Shown in pieces: positions 6,549 through 6,874 of a DNA stretch of 6,874 bases. Position 1 is the first letter of the stretch. Every line of letters starts with the position of its first letter. The stretch lies in the NCBI GenBank assembly GCA_009776385.1, contig WRFT01000101.1, forward strand, positions 1-6,874, read 5' to 3'. Position numbers and translations under genes: made by a program. The stretch is from Clostridia bacterium (GTDB lineage Bacteria > Bacillota > Clostridia > Christensenellales > Aristaeellaceae). The notes below the pieces were generated by a model. It ran no database searches. It had not been told where the DNA came from and saw only the letters and a program-made list of their open reading frames with translations.

Positions 6549-6874
6549 TTACAGCAGTTCTCTGCGGCCTTCCATTGCTTTGCTGAGCGTCACTTCATCA
6601 GCGTACTCTAAATCGCTTCCGACCGGAACGCCATGGGCGATACGCGTGACGCGTATACCCATGGGGTGTATGAGTCTGGCTATGTACACCGCGGTCGCCT
6701 CCCCTTCAATATCGGGGTTTGTTGCCAGAATAACCTCCGTAACCGTGCCGCTCAGCCTGGATAGCAGCGCTTGAATGTGAATGTCTCCGGGGCCGATGCC
6801 GTCCATGGGGGAAAGCGTTCCGTGCAAAACATGATAAAGCCCCTTGTAATCGCGCACGCGCTCGATGGCGATGA
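6549..6874 (-). CDS. recR: Recombination protein RecR, 5' part beyond window edge
   Basis: RecR works with RecO (and RecF) to load RecA onto gapped single-stranded DNA during recombinational repair. Only the C-terminal 107 codons plus stop are present. The frame stays open to the right edge, reading IAIERVRDYKGLYHVLHG at the truncated end. The GTG at 6857 lies inside the Toprim domain and is not the start. Diagnostic motifs are GLYHVLHGTLSPMDGIGP, EVILATNPDIEGEAT (the Toprim core in its RecR form), VTRIAHGVPVGSDLEYADE and TLSKAMEGRR near the end. The helix-hairpin-helix and four-cysteine zinc finger expected at the N-terminus lie outside. It leads into rmuC 51 nt downstream. In many Firmicutes recR follows dnaX and ybaB, which could be looked for to the right. 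Confidence 0.97.
   Translation of the reverse strand, partial: IAIERVRDYKGLYHVLHGTLSPMDGIGPGDIHIQALLSRLSGTVTEVILATNPDIEGEATAVYIARLIHPMGIRVTRIAHGVPVGSDLEYADEVTLSKAMEGRRELL

Overview
The window looks like a chromosomal segment of a Firmicutes-type bacterium, most likely an uncultured member of the Clostridia. The evidence is a short Gram-positive-style type I signal peptidase, strong GGAGG-type ribosome binding sites, and secreted proteins with Ig-like domains. No taxonomic marker is complete enough to go further. Most genes are of balanced base composition (about half G+C in the lines sampled by eye), but one gene in the middle is clearly AT-rich.

Left part (1-3547, plus strand): a three-gene, apparently co-transcribed block. 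It begins with the end of a type I signal peptidase gene (lepB, cut by the left edge), followed after 33 nt by a secreted protein of 491 residues. After a further 27-36 nt comes a second secreted protein of about 506 residues. The two secreted proteins share one layout: signal peptide, an N-terminal alpha/beta-looking domain, two Ig-like beta domains and a C-terminal beta-rich module. They look like diverged tandem duplicates. The signal peptidase next to them could process them at the membrane, but it could equally be the housekeeping enzyme.

Middle (3548-3886): a 339-nt intergenic stretch between converging genes. It holds no convincing gene. It does carry two nearly identical perfect Shine-Dalgarno sequences, a 17-codon mini-ORF that contains the second of them, and two mutually exclusive small hairpins.

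Centre (3887-4927, minus strand): an AT-rich gene for a 346-residue protein built from about ten HEAT-like repeats of 26-31 residues, with a C-terminal four-ligand zinc-finger-like tail. Its composition and isolated position suggest a recently acquired accessory gene.

Right part (5085-6874, minus strand): rmuC, a membrane-anchored coiled-coil protein of the PD-(D/E)XK nuclease superfamily, 51 nt downstream of the end of recR (cut by the right edge). These are ordinary DNA recombination/repair genes and probably form one transcription unit. I see no mobile element, CRISPR array, rRNA or credible tRNA. I do not see a clear new biological system; the best candidates for a second look are the HEAT-like/zinc protein and the signal-peptidase-linked pair of secreted paralogues.
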